A stretch of 35,458 nt of DNA from DASSTY01 sp035760645 (GTDB taxonomy: Bacteria > Gemmatimonadota > Gemmatimonadetes > Gemmatimonadales > GWC2-71-9). Below are positions 1 to 7,556 of this stretch, in pieces. The translations under genes were made by a program, and so were the position numbers. The DNA lies in the NCBI GenBank assembly GCA_035760645.1, contig DASTSO010000155.1, positions 1 through 35,458 on the forward strand, written 5' to 3'. Within the stretch, counting starts at the first letter, position 1, and the number at the start of each line of letters is the position of its first letter. The notes beneath the pieces are model-generated. The model searched no databases and was not told where the DNA came from. It saw only the letters and a list, made by a program, of their open reading frames with translations.

Positions 1-182
1 CCGGCCTCGATGCACGCGCGGTGCTTGCTGCGCACGTAGACCTGGCTCGCCGGGTCCTCGCCCACCAGCACCACGGCGAGGCCGGGCCGGAGCCCGTCGG
101 CCGCGAGCCGGGCGACCTCGGTGGCCACCTCCGCGCGGATCTGCTTCCCCAGCGCCGCGCCGTCGAGAATCGTCGCGCTCAC
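1..182 (-). CDS. folD: FolD, methylenetetrahydrofolate dehydrogenase/cyclohydrolase (N-terminal part)
   Basis: Only the first 60 codons are in the window; the gene runs off the left edge. The reading begins (GTG) SATILDGAALGKQIRAEV and contains the family signature GLAVVLVGEDPASQVYVRSK, which carries the Tyr (in VYV) and Lys (in RSK) of the FolD active site. FolD is a cytosolic bifunctional enzyme that interconverts 5,10-methylene-, methenyl- and 10-formyl-tetrahydrofolate for one-carbon metabolism. The GTG start overlaps the rny TGA in a GTGA tetranucleotide (positions 179-182), so translation is probably coupled to rny. Identification from the N-terminus alone is firm; integrity of the rest cannot be judged. 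Confidence 0.93.
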   Translation of the reverse strand, partial: MSATILDGAALGKQIRAEVATEVARLAADGLRPGLAVVLVGEDPASQVYVRSKHRACIEA

Positions 183-1837
183 TTGGCGTAGTCCACGGCG
201 CGGGTCTCGCGGATCACCACGACCTTGATCTGGCCGGGGTACTGCAGCTCGTTCTCCACCTTGCGCGCGATCGACTCGCTGAGCGCCGCCGCCTGTCCGT
301 CGTCCACCTGCTCGGGGGTGACGACGACGCGGATCTCGCGCCCCGCCTGGATCACGCTGCTCTTCTCGACGCCGGGAAAGGCGTTGGCGATCTCCTCGAG
401 CTTCGCCAGCCGCTTCACGTAGGTGTCGTAGGCCTCGCGCCGCGCGCCGGGGCGGCTGCCGCTGATCGCGTCGGCCGCCTGCACCAGCACCGACTCGGCG
501 CTCTCGTGCGGCACGTCGTCGTGGTGGGCCTGGATGCAGTTGATGACCGCCGCGCTCTCGCCGTACCGGCGCGCCACCTCGACGCCGAGCTCGACGTGCG
601 TGAGGTCGGAGTCGTGGGTGAGCACCTTGCCGACGTCGTGCAGCAGCGCGCCGCGCTTGGCGAGGGCGACGTCGAGGTGCAGCTCGGCCGCCATCGCCCC
701 GGCGAGGTGGGCGACTTCCTTCGAGTGCTCGAGGATGTTCTGCCCGTAGCTCGTCCGGTAGCGCATGCGGCCGACGAGCTTGATGAGCTCGGGGTGCATC
801 CCGTGCACCCCGGTCTCGTAGACCGCCTGCTCGCCGAGCTCGACGAGCTGGGCGTCGAGCTCCTTCTGCACCCGGGCCACGATCTCCTCGATCCGCCCCG
901 GGTGGATGCGCCCGTCGACGATGAGCGCCTCGAGCGCGCGGCGGGCGACCTCGCGCCGCACGGGGTCGAAGCAGCTCACGATCACCGTGTCGGGCGTGTC
1001 GTCGATGATGAGGTCCACGCCGGTGGCGGTCTCGAAGGCGCGGATGTTCCGCCCCTCACGGCCGATGATGCGGCCCTTCATCTCGTCGCTCGGCAGGGCG
1101 ACGGCGGCCACCGTCGTCTCGGCCGTCGTCTCGGCGCCGAGGCGCTGGATCGCCATCGCGATGATGCGGCGCGCCTCGCGCTCGGCGCCGCGGCGCGCCT
1201 GCTCCTTGATGTCGCGCACGAGCTGGCCGGCCTGGCTGCGCGCCTCGTCCTCGACCCGCTGGAGGATCTGCTGCCGCGCCTCCTCGGCGCTGAGCCCCGC
1301 GACGCGCTCGAGCTTGGCGCGCTGCTCCTGGACGAGGCGGTCGATCTCCCCCTCGCGCGCGACGAGCGCGCCCTCGCGCTGCGCGAGTCCCTGCTCGCGG
1401 CGGGCGAAGGCGCGCTCCTGGTTCTCGACCTCCTCCTGCTTGCGGTCGAGCGCGCGGCCGCGCTCGTCCACCCGGCGCTCGAGGCGCTCGAACTCCTCGC
1501 GCCGGCGCTGCACCTCGCGCTCGAGCTCCTCGCGCACCCGGAGCGTCTCCATCCGCCCCTCGAGCACCGCGGCCGCCCGCGCCGCCTCGGCGTCGCGCTG
1601 CGCCTCGGCGCGCAGCCGCTCGGTCTCGCGCGCCGCCTCGCGCTCGGCCTCCGTCCGCAGCCGCTCGGTCTCCTGCCTTGCCTCGGCGCGCAGCCGCTCG
1701 GCCTCGGCGTGCGCCGACGCGACGATCCCCGAGGCGCTCCGCTGCTGGCGCCGGACGTAGCCCAGGATCACGGCGAAGGCGACCGCCAGGCCCGCCGCGA
1801 CGCCCGCCACGAGCGGGAGGAGGAGTGTTTCGGGCAT
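179..1837 (-). CDS. rny: Ribonuclease Y
   Basis: A 552-residue membrane-anchored endoribonuclease that initiates mRNA decay. In order it has an N-terminal hydrophobic helix (about residues 5-27), a long charged coiled coil (about 30-235) rich in ETERLRAEA-like repeats, a KH domain with the GXXG loop in IIGREGRN (257-264), and an HD phosphohydrolase domain with H371 in ILEHS, the HD pair H400-D401 in LLHDVGK, and a later AHHDD. Length is close to the usual ~520. I chose the ATG at 1837 (MPETLLLP) because it gives a clean signal-anchor and has GGAG 8 nt upstream; the frame stays open 15 codons further, but that adds an arginine-rich stretch unlike the family. The 74-nt gap to zapA contains a small hairpin (1857-1871, 6-bp stem). 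Confidence 0.97.
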   Translation of the reverse strand: MPETLLLPLVAGVAAGLAVAFAVILGYVRRQQRSASGIVASAHAEAERLRAEARQETERLRTEAEREAARETERLRAEAQRDAEAARAAAVLEGRMETLRVREELEREVQRRREEFERLERRVDERGRALDRKQEEVENQERAFARREQGLAQREGALVAREGEIDRLVQEQRAKLERVAGLSAEEARQQILQRVEDEARSQAGQLVRDIKEQARRGAEREARRIIAMAIQRLGAETTAETTVAAVALPSDEMKGRIIGREGRNIRAFETATGVDLIIDDTPDTVIVSCFDPVRREVARRALEALIVDGRIHPGRIEEIVARVQKELDAQLVELGEQAVYETGVHGMHPELIKLVGRMRYRTSYGQNILEHSKEVAHLAGAMAAELHLDVALAKRGALLHDVGKVLTHDSDLTHVELGVEVARRYGESAAVINCIQAHHDDVPHESAESVLVQAADAISGSRPGARREAYDTYVKRLAKLEEIANAFPGVEKSSVIQAGREIRVVVTPEQVDDGQAAALSESIARKVENELQYPGQIKVVVIRETRAVDYAK

Positions 1838-1911
1838 GCTATGGCTCCGGCACGGCGGCGGTCGAACCGCCCGGCCGCGCAAGGGTCAGAGGGAGAGCGG
1901 CGGTCAAGGAA

Positions 1912-2280
1912 TCAGGTCGGCGACGACGGCGCGGACGACGCCGGCGCCTCGGCGACGACCGCCGCGTGCCCCGAGGCGCGGCTGCCGCGCTTCGCCGGCG
2001 GCAGCAGGCGCGCGAGGTCGTCGCCCAGCGCGTGCAGCCGTTGCGCGATGTCGCGGTCGCCGCGACGCGCCTGGAACAGCTCGTCCGTGATCGCGAGCGC
2101 GGCGAGGATCGCCACCTTGTGCGTCTCGAGGCTGGGCAGCATGTCGCGCACGCGCTTGAGCGCGGCGTCCACGTAGGCCGCCACCTCGCGCGTGTACTCC
2201 GGCGGCAGCTCGGAGCGCACCGAGTACTCCTCGCCGCCGATCGTGACGCGGACGGCGTTCTTCGCCTGGGGGCCGCTCAT
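1912..2280 (-). CDS. zapA: Cell division protein ZapA
   Basis: A 122-residue protein. The N-terminal part (VRVTIGGEEYSVRSELPPEY, then a helix through YVDAALKRV) matches the ZapA globular head, and ETHKVAILAALAITDELFQAR begins the dimerising coiled coil. The family's role is to bundle and stabilise FtsZ protofilaments at mid-cell. The last ~20 residues are a low-complexity Ala/Ser/Pro tail that is probably disordered. The ATG at 2280 overlaps the stop of the upstream coiled-coil gene in an ATGA tetranucleotide. ZapA next to pheT and rny is a common arrangement in several phyla. No 6S RNA is evident in the short gap after it. Confidence 0.9.
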   Translation of the reverse strand: MSGPQAKNAVRVTIGGEEYSVRSELPPEYTREVAAYVDAALKRVRDMLPSLETHKVAILAALAITDELFQARRGDRDIAQRLHALGDDLARLLPPAKRGSRASGHAAVVAEAPASSAPSSPT

Positions 2281-2585
2281 GCGGCCCCCTCCCCGCCCTG
2301 CTCCAGGAAGGCGAGGCGGGCGGCCAGGAGCCGCACGCGCTCCTTGGCGGCGTCGATGCGCGAGCGCAGCGCCTGATTCTCGGTCTCGAGCTCCACGAGC
2401 CGCTGGCGCGCCTGCGTCAGCTCGGGCCCCACGGTGACGCCGCCCCGGCCGCGCAGCTCGGCGAGCTCCGCCTCCGCCTTGAGCGAGCGCCGCCGCCACG
2501 CGGCCAGCTCGTCGCCCAGGTGGCGCAGCAGCGTCTCCAGCTCGTCGAGCGCCTTCAGATCGGGGCGCTCGTAGGAATATGCCAC
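2277..2585 (-). CDS. Small coiled-coil protein upstream of zapA
   Basis: A 102-residue, highly charged, almost entirely helical protein, reading (GTG)AYSYERPDLKALDELETLL, then a heptad-rich stretch ending in LAFLEQGGEGAA. There is no membrane segment or catalytic motif. It sits between pheT and zapA and overlaps zapA by 4 nt (ATGA), so the two are probably co-translated and may act together in division; a ZapB-like or DivIC-like partner role is only an inference from context. I chose the GTG at 2585 because GGAGAG lies about 5 nt upstream; a GTG two codons earlier (2591) overlaps the pheT stop as GTGA and is a reasonable alternative. Confidence 0.72.
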   Translation of the reverse strand: MAYSYERPDLKALDELETLLRHLGDELAAWRRRSLKAEAELAELRGRGGVTVGPELTQARQRLVELETENQALRSRIDAAKERVRLLAARLAFLEQGGEGAA

Positions 2586-2587
2586 GG

Positions 2588-4972
2588 TCACTCTCCGCGA
2601 CGCTGGAGGCCCAGGTCCCGCTGCAGCGCAGCCAGCACCCGCGCCTCCGCCTTGTCCACCTCCGCCGTCTCGAGCGTGCGCCCGGGGTCGCGGAAGGTCA
2701 GATGAAAGAGCACGCTCCGCGTCCCGTCCGGCAGCCCCGCCCCGCGATACTCGTCGGCGACGGTCACGCCTTCGAGGAGCGCTCCGCCCGCGCGGCGGAT
2801 CACCGCCTCCACCTCCGCCACCCGCAGGCCGAGCGGGAGGACGAGCGCGAGATCGCGGCCCGAGGCCGGCGTCACCGGGAGCGGGCGCAGCGGCGCGGCC
2901 GCACGGGCCGCGGGATCCACCACGACCTCGAAGCCGTAGACCGCCGCGGCCCACGGGGGGCCGTCGGCCGCCTGCGGCCCGGCGTGACCGACGATCCGAC
3001 CGTCGGCGGTGCGAGCGACCCATGCGGTGCCCTCAACTTGCACCGACGCTCCCGGATTTGCCAGGGCGACGGCGGCCTCGAAGAGCCCCTTGCAGTCCCA
3101 GGGATCGACGTCGGGCCCGGGGCCGGTCCAGTGGGCCGGCTCGCGCGCGCCGGTGACGACCCCGGCGACGCGCCGCTCCTCCGCGGGCCGCTCGGTCGCG
3201 ATCGCGCGCGAGAAGACCGTGCCGATCTCGAAGAGGCGCACGTCGCGCACCTGGTTGCGCCAGTTGAGCTCCACCTGGCGCAGCAGTCCCGGCAGGAGGC
3301 GCCGCCGCAGCGCCGCGTCCTCGGCGCTCAGCGGATTGAGGAGCGGGACGCTCTCGTCGGCGTCGGCCGGGCCCATCGGGAGCGTCACCGCCTCGAAGAG
3401 CCCCTGCGCCACGAGCCCGCGGCGCACGCGCGCGCTCGCCACCTCGACCGGCGCATCGGGCAGCGTGCCGACGCGGAAGCGCCGCAGGTCGCTCGGAAAC
3501 TCGTCGTAGCCGTGCTGGCGCGCGATCTCCTCGATGAGGTCGATCTCGCGCGCCAGGTCGGGCCGCCAGCCGGGGACGTCCACCGCGATGCGCTGGTCCT
3601 CGGGTTTGGCGACCACCGTGCAGCCCACCGCGACGAGATACTTCTCGACCGTGTGCTGCGGCAGCTCGACGCCCAGCACCTGCGCCACGCGCGGGAGCCG
3701 CAGGAAGATGCGCGGCGGGTGCGTGGTCTGGGGCCAGCAGTCCACCGGCGCCTCGGCAAGCTCCCCGCCGGCGGTGAGGAGCACGAGCTCGATGCAGCGG
3801 CGGAGCGCCTCCATCCCGTTCCAGAGGTCCACGCCGCGCTCGAAGCGGTAGCTCGCGTCGGTGCTCAGGCCCAGCGCGCGGCGGGTGCGGCGGATGCGCG
3901 CCGGCTCGAACCAGGCGCACTCGAGGAAGACGTCGCGCGTGGCGTCGCTCACCTCGGTGTTCGCGCCGCCCATGACGCCCGCGACGCCGATCACCCGCTC
4001 GGCGTCGGCGATGACGGTCATGTCGTCGGTGAGCGTGCGCGCGACGCCGTCGAGCGTCGTGAGCGTCTCGCCCGCCCGGGCGCGCCGCGCGACGACCGCG
4101 GGGCCCGCGAGGGTCGCGACGTCGTAGGCGTGCATCGGCTGGTTCAGCTCGAACATCACGTAGTTCGTGGCATCCACCACGTTGTTGATCGAGCGCACGC
4201 CCACCGCCTCGAGCCGCCGCCGCAGCCACTCGGGCGAGGGTCCGACGGTGATGCCGCGGATCACGGCGGCGTGGAAGCGGGGGCAGCCCTCCGCGTCCTC
4301 GATCGCGACCCGCACGCCGCCGGCCGCGCCCTCGTGCTGGTGTCGCCGCGCCGGCGGCACGTCGGGGGCGAGCGAGCCGGGGAGCTGCGGCAGACGGAAC
4401 GGCACGCCGTAGCTCGCCGCGAGCTCGCGCGCCACGCCCTTGTGCCCGAGCAGGTCGGGGCGGTTCGGCGTCACGTCCACGACGAGCCGGTCGTCGCGCA
4501 GCGGGTAGGCCGCGAGGAGCGGCGTGCCGGGCGCCGCGTCGGTGTCGAGCTCCCAGAGCCCGGTGTGGTCCTGACCGAGCCCGAGCTCGCGCGCCGAGCA
4601 GAGCATGCCCTCGCTGGTCTCGCCGCGGAGCTTGGCGCGCTCGATCGTCATCGGCGCGCCGCCCTTGCCCACGGGCACCGAGGCGCCCACCGGGGCGAAC
4701 GGATACCTGTGGCCGGCGGCCACGTTCGGCGCGCCGCAGACGACGTTGCGCCGCACGTCGGTGCCGTCGTTCACGGTGCAGACGCGCAGGCGGTCGGCGT
4801 TGGGGTGCTGCCGCACCTCCTCGACGAGCCCCACGATGATCCCCTCGAGCCCGGCGTGCAGGGGCTCGACGGCGTCCACCGGCGCGCCGAGCATGGCGAG
4901 CCGGCGCACGACGTCGTCGGTGTCGAGCGGGCGGCGCAGGAAGCCTTCGAGCCAGTTGCGCGAGACGTTCAT
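2588..4972 (-). CDS. pheT: Phenylalanyl-tRNA synthetase beta subunit
   Basis: A 794-residue beta chain of the (alpha-beta)2 PheRS that charges tRNA-Phe and edits mischarged Tyr. It begins MNVSRNWLEGFLRRPLDTDDVV. An OB-fold tRNA-binding domain (about 40-150, with HPNADRLRVCTVNDG) is followed by the B3/4 editing domain (INNVVDATNYVMFELNQPMHAYD), B5, the catalytic-like core (GLFEAVTLPM, LLNPLSAEDAALRRRLLPGLL) and a C-terminal ferredoxin-like anticodon-binding domain (ASGRDLALVLP to FRDPGRTLE). Length is normal. The ATG overlaps the pheS TGA in ATGA, as expected for stoichiometric subunits. Confidence 0.98.
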   Translation of the reverse strand: MNVSRNWLEGFLRRPLDTDDVVRRLAMLGAPVDAVEPLHAGLEGIIVGLVEEVRQHPNADRLRVCTVNDGTDVRRNVVCGAPNVAAGHRYPFAPVGASVPVGKGGAPMTIERAKLRGETSEGMLCSARELGLGQDHTGLWELDTDAAPGTPLLAAYPLRDDRLVVDVTPNRPDLLGHKGVARELAASYGVPFRLPQLPGSLAPDVPPARRHQHEGAAGGVRVAIEDAEGCPRFHAAVIRGITVGPSPEWLRRRLEAVGVRSINNVVDATNYVMFELNQPMHAYDVATLAGPAVVARRARAGETLTTLDGVARTLTDDMTVIADAERVIGVAGVMGGANTEVSDATRDVFLECAWFEPARIRRTRRALGLSTDASYRFERGVDLWNGMEALRRCIELVLLTAGGELAEAPVDCWPQTTHPPRIFLRLPRVAQVLGVELPQHTVEKYLVAVGCTVVAKPEDQRIAVDVPGWRPDLAREIDLIEEIARQHGYDEFPSDLRRFRVGTLPDAPVEVASARVRRGLVAQGLFEAVTLPMGPADADESVPLLNPLSAEDAALRRRLLPGLLRQVELNWRNQVRDVRLFEIGTVFSRAIATERPAEERRVAGVVTGAREPAHWTGPGPDVDPWDCKGLFEAAVALANPGASVQVEGTAWVARTADGRIVGHAGPQAADGPPWAAAVYGFEVVVDPAARAAAPLRPLPVTPASGRDLALVLPLGLRVAEVEAVIRRAGGALLEGVTVADEYRGAGLPDGTRSVLFHLTFRDPGRTLETAEVDKAEARVLAALQRDLGLQRRGE

Positions 4973-6063
4973 CGATCGGCGGTCCGGTCGTCGGTCCGGG
5001 AATGATCCGGGGCGAACTGCGTCAGGAAGCGCATGTCGCCCTCGTAGAGGAGGCGGATGTCGCGGAGCCCGTAGCGCTGCATGGCGATGCGGCCGGGGCC
5101 CATGCCGAAGGCCCAGCCGGTGTAGCGCTCGCTGTCCACGCCGCAGTTCTCGAGCACCTGCGGGTGCACCATGCCGCAGCCCAGGATCTCCATCCACCCG
5201 GTCTGCTTGCACGCGGGGCAGCCCGCGCCGCGGCAGAGCTGGCACTCGACGTCCATCTCGGCCGAGGGCTCGGTGAACGGGAAGAACGACGGGCGGAACC
5301 GCGTCCGCGTCGTGGGCGCGAAGAAGCGCCGCGCGAAGTGGATGAGCGTCGCCTTGAGGTCCACGAACGAGATCCCCTCGTCCACCGCGAGCCCCTCGAT
5401 CTGCTGGAACGCCGGGGCGTGCGAGGGATCGAACGGGTCGTTGCGGTAGACCATGCCCGGAATCACGACGCGCACCGGCGGCTGCGACTCGAGCAGCGTC
5501 CGGATCTGCACCGGCGACGTGTGGGTGCGCAGGAGCTGCCGCCCGCCGTCCGTGCCCGGCAGCGGCGCGCCGTCGACGTAGAGCGTGTCGTGCATGTCCA
5601 TCGCCGGGTGGTTCGGCGGGAAGTTGAGCGCGTGGAAGTTGTACCACTCGCTCTCGACCTCCGGCCCCACGGCGACGGCGAAGCCGAGCTCGCGGAAGAT
5701 GCCGACGATCTCGTCGATCACGGTCGTGACCGGGTGCTCCGCCCCGCTCCAGCGGCGGCGGGCCGGCATGGTCGGGTCGAACGCCGCCTCGGCGCGGCGG
5801 CGCGCCGCCTCGGCGAGCGCGGCGCGGCGCGCCTCGAAGGCGGCCTCGAAGCGCTGCTTGAGCTGGTTCACGGCGGCGCCGTAGGAGCGGCGCTCCTCGA
5901 CGGGGAGCGTCGGCAGCTCCTTGAGCGCGGTGGTGAGCACGCCGCTCTTGCGGCCGAGGATCGCCGTGTGCTCGGCGTCGAGCGCGGGGGCGTCGAGGGC
6001 CGCGACGGCCTCGAGGCGCGGCAGCAGGGCGTCGAGGGTCGGATGCCCGGTCAGTTCAGCCAT
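4969..6063 (-). CDS. pheS: Phenylalanyl-tRNA synthetase alpha subunit
   Basis: A 364-residue catalytic subunit of PheRS. An N-terminal coiled coil (about 1-95, with ILGRKSGVLTTALKELPTL) precedes the class II core. Motif 2 region is visible in TSPVQIRTLLESQPPVRVVIPGMVYRND, the Phe pocket/motif in FHQIEG-like FQQIEGLAVDEG, and motif 3 near GCGMVHPQVLENCG and GWAFGMGPGRIAM. NFHALNFPPNHPAMDMHDT is a hallmark of bacterial PheS. It is separated from rplT by 118 nt containing a strong hairpin. No T-box was recognised ahead of it, so expression may follow the infC operon. Confidence 0.98.
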   Translation of the reverse strand: MAELTGHPTLDALLPRLEAVAALDAPALDAEHTAILGRKSGVLTTALKELPTLPVEERRSYGAAVNQLKQRFEAAFEARRAALAEAARRRAEAAFDPTMPARRRWSGAEHPVTTVIDEIVGIFRELGFAVAVGPEVESEWYNFHALNFPPNHPAMDMHDTLYVDGAPLPGTDGGRQLLRTHTSPVQIRTLLESQPPVRVVIPGMVYRNDPFDPSHAPAFQQIEGLAVDEGISFVDLKATLIHFARRFFAPTTRTRFRPSFFPFTEPSAEMDVECQLCRGAGCPACKQTGWMEILGCGMVHPQVLENCGVDSERYTGWAFGMGPGRIAMQRYGLRDIRLLYEGDMRFLTQFAPDHSRTDDRTADR

Positions 6064-6114
6064 CGGTCAGTCCCGAAACGGAGGACGCGGTCGGACGTCG
6101 GGGGTGCGAACGCA

Positions 6115-6149
6115 CGTGGGGCCGACCGCACGGGTGCGGCGGCCCCACG
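6115..6149 (-). promoter_or_regulatory. Strong hairpin between rplT and pheS
   Basis: A 10-bp stem (CGTGGGGCCG pairing with CGGCCCCACG, one bulged base) is extended by an inner CCGCAC/GTGCGG stem. It lies in the only sizeable gap inside the infC-to-folD operon. No T-tract follows on the transcribed strand, so it is not a classic terminator; it could be an RNA processing or stability barrier that sets the rplT:pheS ratio, or an attenuator part. The structure is seen; the role is inferred. Confidence 0.45.
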
Positions 6150-6181
6150 AGGCCCGCGCGGCAGCGCACGCGCGGCGGCGC

Positions 6182-6535
6182 CTACTGGTTGCTCTTGGCG
6201 ACCTCGGCCAGCCGGCCGAACGCCTCGAGGTCGCGCACGGCGAGGTCGGCGAGGACCTTCCGGTTGACCTCGACGCCGCCCTTCTTGAGCCCCGCCATGA
6301 GGCGGCTGTAGCTCAGCCCGTGGATGCGGGCGGCGGCGTTGATGCGCGTGATCCAGAGCGCGCGGAACTCGCTCTTCTTCTTGCGCCGATCGCGGTAGGC
6401 GTAGGCCATCCCGCGCTCGACCGTCTCCTTGGCCGCCTTGTAGAGCTTGCTGCGGGCGCCGCGGGCGCCCTTGGCGGCTTCCATGTACTTCTTCTTGCGG
6501 GCGTGGTGCGCAACGCCGCTCTTTACGCGAGGCAT
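6182..6535 (-). CDS. rplT: 50S ribosomal protein L20
   Basis: A 117-residue protein matching L20 along its whole length: MPRVKSGVAHHARKKKYMEAA at the N-terminus, YAYRDRRKKKSEFRALWITRIN in the middle, and SRLMAGLKKGGVEVNRKVLADLA in the C-terminal domain. L20 binds 23S rRNA early in large-subunit assembly; in several phyla it also represses its own operon by binding the mRNA leader. It follows rpmI by 12 nt, with AAGGGGG as ribosome binding site. The infC-rpmI-rplT order is the universal bacterial one. Confidence 0.99.
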   Translation of the reverse strand: MPRVKSGVAHHARKKKYMEAAKGARGARSKLYKAAKETVERGMAYAYRDRRKKKSEFRALWITRINAAARIHGLSYSRLMAGLKKGGVEVNRKVLADLAVRDLEAFGRLAEVAKSNQ

Positions 6536-6547
6536 GGTCGATCCCCC

Positions 6548-6742
6548 TTAGGCCTGGAGCAGGCGGCTGACGCGCGGGAAATCGGCCGAGCTCACGTAGT
6601 CACCCTTCTTGAGCTTGTTCTTCCGCTTCCGCGTCTTCTTCGTCAGGATGTGGCTGTGGTTGGCGTGGAAGCGCTTCAGCTTCCCCGTCCCGGTCTTGGT
6701 GAAGCGCTTCATGGCGGCGCGCTTCGTCTTCATCTTCGGCAT
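6548..6742 (-). CDS. rpmI: 50S ribosomal protein L35
   Basis: A 64-residue, Lys/Arg-rich protein, MPKMKTKRAAMKRFTKTGTGK through HILTKKTRKRKNKL to FPRVSRLL, which is L35 in full. It is a structural protein of the large subunit. It lies between infC (32 nt upstream) and rplT (12 nt downstream). AACGGAGAATCGA in front of the ATG supplies a good ribosome binding site. Confidence 0.99.
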   Translation of the reverse strand: MPKMKTKRAAMKRFTKTGTGKLKRFHANHSHILTKKTRKRKNKLKKGDYVSSADFPRVSRLLQA

Positions 6743-6774
6743 TCGATTCTCCGTTGAGCTTCCGCCGCCCCGCC

Positions 6775-7317
6775 TTACCTCGGCGCGAGCACCATCGTCA
6801 TGTTGCGCCCCTCGAGCTTCGGCTCCATCTCCACCTTGCCGATGTCGGCGAGCGCCTGGGCCACCCGGTCGAGGACCGCCTTGCCGAACTCGACGTGGGC
6901 GAGCTGCCGGCCGCGGTACATCATGGTGACCTTGACCTTGTTGCCGTCCTTCAGGAACTCCCGCGCGTGGCGGGTCTTGAACTCGAAATCGTGGTCGTCG
7001 ATTCCGGGACGGTACTTCACTTCCTTCAGCTGGATCACGTGCTGCTTCTTCTTCGCCGCACGCGCCGCCTTGGCCTCCTCGAACTTGTACTTCCCGTAGT
7101 CCATGATCTTGACCACGGGAGGCCGGGCCGTCGGCGCCACCTCCACGAGATCGAGCCCCTTCTCCTGGGCCCGCGCCAGCGCCTCCTCGACGGGGAGGAC
7201 GCCGAGCTGGGTGCCGTCGGAGTCGATGACCCGCACCGGGCTGATCCGGATCATCCGGTTGATGCGGGTCCGGCGCTCGCGATCAGTCGTGGGTCGTTCG
7301 CGGTCGTGCGTGGACAG
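6775..7317 (-). CDS. infC: Translation initiation factor IF-3, probable CUG start
   Basis: IF-3 binds the 30S subunit and rejects non-AUG start codons and mismatched initiator tRNA. The N-domain reads RINRMIRISPVRVIDSDG..GVLPVEEALARAQ, then VKIMDYGKYKFEE, a lysine-rich linker, and the C-domain KEVKYRPGIDDHDFEFK to KLEGRNMTMVLAPR. The only in-frame ATG (7254) would cut off the conserved RIN motif and give 159 residues. A CTG at 7317 gives 180 residues, the length of E. coli IF-3, and has GGAGG exactly 6 nt upstream (7324-7328). Rare start codons on infC are well known (AUU in E. coli), because they let IF-3 repress its own synthesis. Product is certain; start is likely. Confidence 0.93.
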   Translation of the reverse strand: MSTHDRERPTTDRERRTRINRMIRISPVRVIDSDGTQLGVLPVEEALARAQEKGLDLVEVAPTARPPVVKIMDYGKYKFEEAKAARAAKKKQHVIQLKEVKYRPGIDDHDFEFKTRHAREFLKDGNKVKVTMMYRGRQLAHVEFGKAVLDRVAQALADIGKVEMEPKLEGRNMTMVLAPR

Positions 7318-7335
7318 TGCGTGCCTCCAGCGTGC

Positions 7336-7378
7336 GAGAAACAGAAACGGACACCCGGCGAGCGATCCGGGTGTCCGT
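7336..7378 (-). terminator. Terminator-like hairpin in the infC leader
   Basis: A perfect 12-bp stem (ACGGACACCCGG and CCGGGTGTCCGT, 8-nt loop, 7347-7378) followed on the transcribed strand by TTTCTGTTTCTC. It ends only 18 nt before the GGAGG of infC and lies downstream of the best promoter candidate, so it fits a leader attenuator better than a terminator for the preceding metallo-hydrolase gene. An upstream segment (7438-7443, CCGGGT, plus nearby CC) can pair with the 5' arm and could act as an antiterminator. Structure seen; function inferred. Confidence 0.6.
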
Positions 7379-7398
7379 CACGAACGCGCCTGGGCGGG

Positions 7399-7417
7399 AA
7401 AACGGGCTCCGAGGAGC
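7399..7417 (-). terminator. Second terminator-like hairpin in the infC leader
   Basis: A short GC stem, GGCTC-CTCG-GAGCC (7405-7418 region), is followed by CG and TTTT (7399-7402). It lies 21 nt upstream of the larger leader hairpin. Either hairpin could pause or end transcription; having two in one leader is unusual. The stem is short, so confidence is limited. Confidence 0.4.
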
Positions 7418-7521
7418 CGGCGCCGGCGCGCGTGGGGACCCGGTCGCGCCGTCGGGGCCGTCTGCAGCCGGAATCCGGAGGGGGACCGGAGCGGAGCAGC
7501 CATCCGACGGGCTCGAGGGTG

Positions 7522-7539
7522 GGAGAGTCTTCACTCTCC
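7522..7539 (-). promoter_or_regulatory. 5' hairpin of the infC leader
   Basis: A 7-bp stem GGAGAGT/ACTCTCC with a GAAG loop, starting about 12 nt after the predicted transcription start. It would cap the 5' end of the infC leader RNA and may protect it or form part of a ribosomal-protein binding structure. Confidence 0.4.
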
Positions 7540-7556
7540 GCTTCGAGAACCGAGGG

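Noticed and set aside
1838..1911. 6S RNA (ssrS) near zapA
   Set aside because: The gap is only 74 nt and shows a small 6-bp hairpin, not the long open-bubble rod of 6S RNA.
506..5005. Very long plus-strand open frames opposite rny, zapA and pheT (for example 506-2176 and 2579-5005), and similar ones opposite most genes
   Set aside because: They are antisense shadows caused by high GC and codon bias; they are rich in Arg/His/Ala, show no family motifs and lie opposite clearly conserved genes.
6064..6181. T-box riboswitch ahead of pheS
   Set aside because: No T-box consensus or specifier stem with a Phe codon was found; only a simple GC hairpin is present.
6775..7254. infC starting at the ATG at 7254
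   Set aside because: It removes the conserved RIN motif and has no SD; the CTG at 7317 with GGAGG fits better.
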